Shown here: positions 19,385 through 23,260 of the stretch, one piece after another
Layout of the letters: each line of letters starts with the position of its first letter
Numbering within the stretch: position 1 is the first letter of the stretch
Source of the DNA: Jimgerdemannia flammicorona
Lineage: Eukaryota > Mucoromycota > Endogonomycetes > Endogonales > Endogonaceae
Length of the DNA: 23,260 bases
Direction of reading: 5' to 3'
Assembly: GCA_003990745.1 (NCBI GenBank)
Contig: RBNI01001284.1
Span: 1 to 23,260, forward strand
The notes under the pieces: model-generated
Databases searched by the model: none
The model's input: only the letters and a program-made list of their open reading frames with translations
What the model was told of the DNA's origin: nothing
Translations under genes and position numbers: made by a program

Positions 19385-19424
19385 CTAGGCGTTAAAAAAC
19401 TACAGCATACAGACAACCGTGAAC

Positions 19425-19851
19425 ATGACCACGGTACCAGAGATTCGATCTGCATCAATACGTCCTCCGCCTTGGGTCCGGTTTCGAACGCCACCAATAA
19501 TCACTAATTTAGCCAGGTCCCTAAGACAATACCACAGGGTAAGTGTGATATTGGGACGCTCAAATCGATGTTTGCCAACGAAGGAGCTGGTAATGCAGTG
19601 GTGGGTATTGTGAGTTGCACACGAGGATAATGTTGGACATTGTCATTAGATGACAATTTTATTTCCATGTTTTGTAGATTTGGCGTGATCCATCCATGAA
19701 GCATCTTCGTAATTTGGCACTAAAATATATAACATACCAAATCCACGATAACATCTGGGTATCTCGACAACGCAATCACGTCTTAGATTATCTACTACAT
19801 CCTCGCTATGTGCATTCTATAATACAAAACGCTGCCGAATCACGGCTCTAA
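19425..19851 (+). CDS. Small basic protein, two exons, 95 aa, family not recognised
   Basis: Exon 1 (19425-19538) encodes 38 residues beginning MTTVPEIRSASIRPPPW and ending LARSLRQYHR. The intron 19539-19677 (139 bp) starts GTAAGTGTG and ends TTTTGTAG after a pyrimidine-rich run. Exon 2 (19678-19851) encodes 57 residues starting IWRDPSMKHLRNL and ending AESRL-TAA. Both junctions are phase 0, and exon 2 is fully open. Support comes from the matching consensus splice sites, a TATA-like box, and an amino-acid composition unlike random sequence: rich in Arg and Leu, with a Pro-rich start and then helix-like LRxxxLxY patterns. The basic N-terminus would fit a mitochondrial protein, but this is a guess. 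It converges on the F-box gene, with 75 bp between the two stops. Confidence 0.5.
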
Positions 19852-19854
19852 ATA

Positions 19855-19858
<4 letters not shown>

Positions 19859-19886
<28 letters not shown>
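19859..19886. repeat. (AT)14 microsatellite between convergent genes
   Basis: Uninterrupted AT dinucleotides sit between the stop of the small forward gene and the stop of the F-box gene. The sequence may serve as an AT-rich 3' region for both transcripts. Confidence 0.9.
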
Positions 19887-19890
<4 letters not shown>

Positions 19891-19926
19891 GCACACACAC
19901 AACTGCTCCATCATCCACCTTGGTGC

Positions 19927-21194
19927 TCACTGACGCACCGGTGAGCTTCTCGCCCATAGAAACCCATTAAAACCTGCCTCGCTCTTCTTTCTGAATCCAT
20001 GCTGTTCTAACACATCCCTTGCCGCAATCGGGAAAGAGATATGCAAGAAGCGCACCTCCTCGAGCCTCTCGCAGCTTCTCGCTACGGCGCAAAAGAATTG
20101 TGAGAATGCAAACATGCGCAGATATTTGAGGCTCGGCCAGCGCACACTGTCGCGCGTGACGCCGATGACGGCGTCGTCGCAGTGGATGCGCGACATGTCG
20201 AGAACCTCGAGGTGCGGGAGGTGGACGTCTTTGAGGAAACCAAGGAAGCGGGCGGCCGGAAAGCTGTTGTAATTGCCGGCAGGGAGGCCGAGGTAGACAA
20301 GGGTGTTGGCGCAGGCCGCGACAAGGACACGGAGGTGGCGCGAGAAGACGATGGAGGTATCTTCGCGGTAGAAGTAATAGTCGTCGCCGAAATCAAGGTG
20401 TGTGAGAGTCGACGGCGGACGGCGAGCGAGGCGAGCGATGGTCGGTTCAAGGGAGATCATGTCCTTGAGCTGGTTGCGGATGGAGAAGTGGCGGAGGTTG
20501 GGCCAGGCGGCGACGGTGGAGGCGAGGTCGGCGGCAGGAGCGGTGAACGCGGAAAGGTCGAAGCGCGCAGTGTGAATCCTAGAGCAGGAGCGGAGGGTTT
20601 GTAGGAAGAGCGGGGTAATTTCGGCTTTGTCGAGGTAGATGTGAGAGAGGCGTGTGCGGAAGTGGCGAATGAGCTGGAAGATAGGATCGTGGTGTTGCTG
20701 GAAGACCAAGCGTAGGTGGAGCTCGGTGACGGTTTTGAGGTGAGGACTGAATCTGGAAACAAGCTGCCCCAGCCCTCCACGGTTCCGTCGATTTGAGTCC
20801 TTGCAGAGAACAAGGCTCAACGCTCTTTTGAATTTCAGCGCGCCGAGGAGCCGGACAATGGGATCCACGCGTTGAAGGTCAAGCCGCTCCACGTCATTTT
20901 CCTTGAAAAGTTGGGGCACGTCAATGTGCACCCGGTCCACGAGCGTCTTGTGCGCCAGCCCGTAGCGTTGCGCTAGCATCATGAGTTGCGCGAGATATTC
21001 GAGATCCTTTATGGTGTACTGGTCGAGGTCGAAATGGAGGCGGGGGAGGAAATGAAAGGCGCAGTTGTACCATAAGCGCATACAAGGGAGCAAGAGATGA
21101 GGTCCAGTTGCTTATGCTTGATATCTTGGTCCAGTTGTCCATGCTTCATATCTTCAAAGATTTGAAGGAGGAGTTCAGCGGGAAAATGTGGCAT
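19927..21194 (-). CDS. F-box/LRR-like protein with one apparent frameshift (about 422 aa)
   Basis: The frame from ATG at 21194 reads MPHFPAELLLQIFEDM and, after a duplicated segment, DLISCSLVC, the two halves of an F-box. At 21078 the frame must slip by one base to continue RLWYNCAFHFLPRLHFD, then about 370 residues to the stop at 19927. TGCGC where TGCCGC is expected points to a one-base deletion. The C-terminal part has irregular leucine-rich segments (VTELHLRL, LSHIYLDKAEIT, WPNLRHFSI, LTHLDFG, HLEVLDMS, WPSLKYLRM), as in fungal F-box/LRR proteins that bring substrates to SCF ubiquitin ligases. The long intact C-terminal frame and high GC argue that the break is recent or an assembly error. 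A 65-bp intron (GTATGC...ACCAG, 21082-21018) would also restore frame but would delete the conserved end of the F-box. Confidence 0.75.
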
Positions 21195-21744
21195 TGTGGG
21201 AAGTCACATCTCTTCCGAACCTTTTAACTTGCCTAACACCCTAACAGGAAACGCTTATCAACTTGATCATTACAGTATGATTGATTACGTTTGAACCATT
21301 CATTTTAAATTTTTGATTCTCATATCTAGCACAAGCCATCAAATATAGGCTTTTATTAAATTATGTGTATGTGTAGCGCTTGCTCGCAATGATTCACGAT
21401 ATTCAGAAATGTCATAAGCCATGAACTTCCGCATGGGGACAGCTTATTAGCAATCAAGAAGACCGCATTTGGGGCTCAGTACAATAATATTAATAACGGT
21501 CAGCGTTTCTCGGTTCAATTTCCACCAATGTCGATGGTCTATGCGCATCTTCCCATCGAAAAGATGTTCCTAGTTACCTAAATGCTTCGCAGACAGAAGG
21601 TGGCAAGGCAACTCCATGTTTTTTGAGGGCTGGGAGATAGACATTTAAGGATGACGGGTTCAAATTAAGTGCTTCTAATTAATTATATTTTTGATGTCAC
21701 GAAATTATGCGAGGAATTGATAACGTGTCACACATAGACTGCGG
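21195..21744. other. Intergenic region, no gene seen
   Basis: This lies upstream of the F-box gene (reverse) and of the pseudogene (forward). There is no open frame with features of a gene and no repeat. Presumably it holds the F-box promoter; I see no clear TATA box. Confidence 0.5.
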
Positions 21745-22285
21745 CTGGAAAGGACCAGTGCACCAAGAAAACACAAATGCTCTTCCTCATATTGGTGACC
21801 CTTTCATCATCGAGCTGCCACAGCTACCCGTTGCGGCTTCGCGATGATCAGCCACCAGAAACAACGCTGCGACAACTGCGACAAGAGCAGAAAACTTTGC
21901 GACAAGATCGAACATTGCACACTTGGCAGCCAAAATTTTTGCAATCGCCAGCAGTAACTGAAAGAAGGGCAGCAAAAAGTCAAATAAAATCCCAGGAAAA
22001 TCAAGGTATGTTTGAATCCTTCCGAAATGAGCTTGGGAATATTAATTCGGGAATCACAACCTCCAAAATTGTTCTTTGAAACTTTTTTTTTTTTTTTTTA
22101 AGCAAACAATTTAAGAACTAGCAGCTAATGGTACAGATAAAGAATTCTATATTTCCTGGACAAAGTCGCAATGGGCAGCATTGCCAAGGAATATTGAAGT
22201 GAAGAGGGCTCTGGCGGGCATTGCTGAAGACACGGAAAACCACAACGATATCGAGGAAATTGAGAGTCAGATGCTATTGCTGTTT
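21745..22285 (+). pseudogene. Second copy of the Zn2Cys6-ankyrin gene, 5' half only, broken
   Basis: DNA similarity to the reverse-strand gene starts at its upstream in-frame TTG region (here ctggaaagg) and runs through the zinc exon, the first intron and the start of exon 2. The first half of the cluster is kept (QRCDNCDKSRKLCDK), but a deletion removes the C-x2-C of the second half and shifts the frame. A further one-base deletion precedes the cluster near 21845. The intron starts gtatgtttgaatcc at about 22005 and ends atttaag near 22110, with a 17-T run added. Exon 2 reads ELAANGTDKE, then SQWAALPRNIEVKRALAGIAED, matching SQWGVFLENIEVKKALAGIAED. Similarity ends abruptly just inside the first ankyrin repeat (IESQM... 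versus IESRTPLH). No start codon is conserved. It is not functional as a zinc-cluster protein. Confidence 0.75.
22083..22099 (+). repeat. Poly(T) run inside the pseudogene intron
   Basis: About 17 T residues follow the in-frame TGA. The intact copy has only ctttttgg at this place, so the run expanded after duplication. Confidence 0.85.
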
Positions 22286-22956
22286 AAACATGATATTTGA
22301 AGGCGCGGAGTGGGGAGCTGGAGAGACAGTTTGATAGAATGTTGATGGTGATTCCTATATTTGCGTCCATATATTCATGTTTGTCGTTGTTGTTTCGCAA
22401 TATATCGTCAACTCGATCATTCGGCTAAATTTCATTCGATATCTTGCAAGGTTATGATTAATCGGGATGTAACACAGTAAGTTGGAATAACGAATGATAA
22501 TTGATCAGTTAGTTATAAGATAGCCTGATAGAAAGAGACCAAAGTACATTAAGAAATAGAAGGATATAAAACAAGATGATATTGCTAGTTTTGATTTTTC
22601 AATCAGAGCAAAGAGAGGAAAGAAGTGTTCAATCTGTCAGATATGAACATAAGAGAGTATGCAAGCTTATATGAGATTTTACAGTTGCTTTTCCTGCTAT
22701 AAATATTTGTACATCAATGCCAATACCTCTAATATATGTATATGTTTTATAAGTGAATTATTTGGATATATCGCAGCAAGTCAGCATATCAATAGTATAT
22801 AGTGGTCAGTTTGTGAGCCCATGTATTTGGTGACATATCAAAATGCATACACGCAATATACTAGTGGGAATAGGGAAGGACTCCGATATTTTAATTCCGG
22901 TAATCCACCGTATATATATACAACATCCGGCTTGCCTTTCTGGTTAGAGGAGTCCA
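22286..22956. other. Mixed AT-rich region, possible solo-LTR-like segment
   Basis: There is no gene. From 22468 a segment beginning tgtaacacag, with tataaaac at about 22565 and many A/T-rich blocks, has the look of an LTR. I find neither a matching end with a target duplication nor a second copy in the window. The forward ORF at 22821-23003 has no recognisable domain. Confidence 0.3.
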
Positions 22957-23080
22957 GCAGTCGATTTCGATCCACCAACTGGCGATTATCTAGACCTTGT
23001 TGATGCGAGCATGAAGGTCATGGATAGCGATGCTATTGCCGGTGCCGAGTTTTACTTCATCTTGACAACTGCATTTTTTC

Positions 23081-23082
<2 letters not shown>
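22957..23082 (+). CDS. Coding-like stretch ending at a poly(A) tract, unclosed
   Basis: After a possible 3' splice site (gtccagcag, ending near 22960) the forward frame reads VDFDPPTGDYLDLVDASMKV, then MDSDAIAGAEFYFILTTAF, and runs into the poly(A). Composition is protein-like and acidic, with no stop. No upstream exon could be found. It may be an exon, or the 3' part of a retroposed copy. Family not recognised. Confidence 0.25.

Positions 23083-23112
<30 letters not shown>
23083..23112 (+). repeat. Poly(A) tract, about 30 bases
   Basis: About thirty A residues on the forward strand, in a region of otherwise normal composition. It could be a slippage-expanded mononucleotide run or the tail of a forward-strand retroposed insertion. 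No flanking duplication is obvious. Confidence 0.9.
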
Positions 23113-23116
<4 letters not shown>

Positions 23117-23260
23117 TGTGTTTGGGACCTGATCAAAATGCAACAGCACATCCCGCCAACGAGCCTCCGTGCAGCTTCTCAGCCTCGAGAGCATCCACAT
23201 AAATCTTCGTCGTCTTTGCCGGAGCTGCCAAAAGGGTTCGACACTTTTAAATGTCCCCTC
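23113..23260 (-). CDS. Possible 3' part of a reverse-strand gene entering from the window edge
   Basis: The reverse strand from the edge reads LLAAPAKTTKIYVDALEAEK, then LHGGSLAGCAVAF and a stop. The composition looks coding. No start, splice site or domain can be seen because the window ends. Two other reverse frames are also open here, so the assignment is weak. Confidence 0.2.

Noticed and set aside
20082..20813. Overlapping ORFs of 118-140 codons in other frames of the F-box gene
   Set aside because: Low-complexity Ser/Pro/Arg/Gly/Val composition typical of shadow frames in GC-rich coding sequence.
22878..22955. tRNA-like arrangement: ggactcc and ggagtcc 78 bp apart
   Set aside because: There is no T-arm consensus, D-arm or anticodon stem between the arms. 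It looks like a chance 7-bp inverted repeat.

Overview
The window looks like part of a fungal nuclear genome. The evidence is a Zn2Cys6 binuclear cluster, short GT-AG introns of about 65-140 bp, Ty1/copia and Ty3/gypsy retroelements, and a RIP-like pattern of transition mutations. I cannot fix the species from sequence alone. A filamentous ascomycete fits the RIP-like decay; LRR arrays of this kind are also common in chytrids.

The window has two compartments. Positions 1 to about 12,400 are extremely AT-rich, almost free of CpG, and consist of dead retrotransposons. First comes a forward-strand Ty1/copia remnant (recognisable from about 540 to 2110, with a possible 3' LTR at 2175-2327). Directly abutting it is a nearly complete reverse-strand Ty3/gypsy element at 2328-12369, bounded by two diverged LTRs (2328-3628 and 10961-12369). 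Between them lie remnants, in element order, of gag with a zinc knuckle, protease, reverse transcriptase, RNase H, integrase and the integrase C-terminal module. All frames are full of stops. A transition zone (12,370 to about 15,000) holds a perfect three-copy 100-bp tandem repeat, a decayed but long reverse-strand reading frame (13441 to about 14420) of unknown family, and AT-rich debris.

From about 15,050 the base composition becomes ordinary and CpG returns. The central item is a reverse-strand multi-exon gene (15442-17612). It encodes a Zn2Cys6 cluster, three ankyrin repeats and seven leucine-rich repeats. Each LRR is a separate 84-bp phase-1 exon, followed by a nearly identical intron of 84-95 bp, so the array grew by duplication of exon-plus-intron cassettes. 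An eighth, decayed cassette lies at the 3' end. A broken ankyrin fragment sits just upstream (about 17670-17785). A second copy of the gene's 5' half, with the same first intron, lies on the forward strand at 21745-22285 as a pseudogene.

Around these are a small two-exon forward gene (19425-19851, 95 aa, family not recognised) and, convergent with it, an F-box/LRR-like gene (19927-21194) carrying one apparent single-base frameshift inside the F-box. The last kilobase has no confident gene. It contains a roughly 30-base poly(A) tract and two short coding-like stretches that may be edges of genes I cannot close.

Taken together, the window shows a retrotransposon graveyard next to a fast-evolving repeat-protein family. 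The ANK/LRR family members and the F-box gene are candidate recognition or adaptor proteins, but this is inferred from domain content only.
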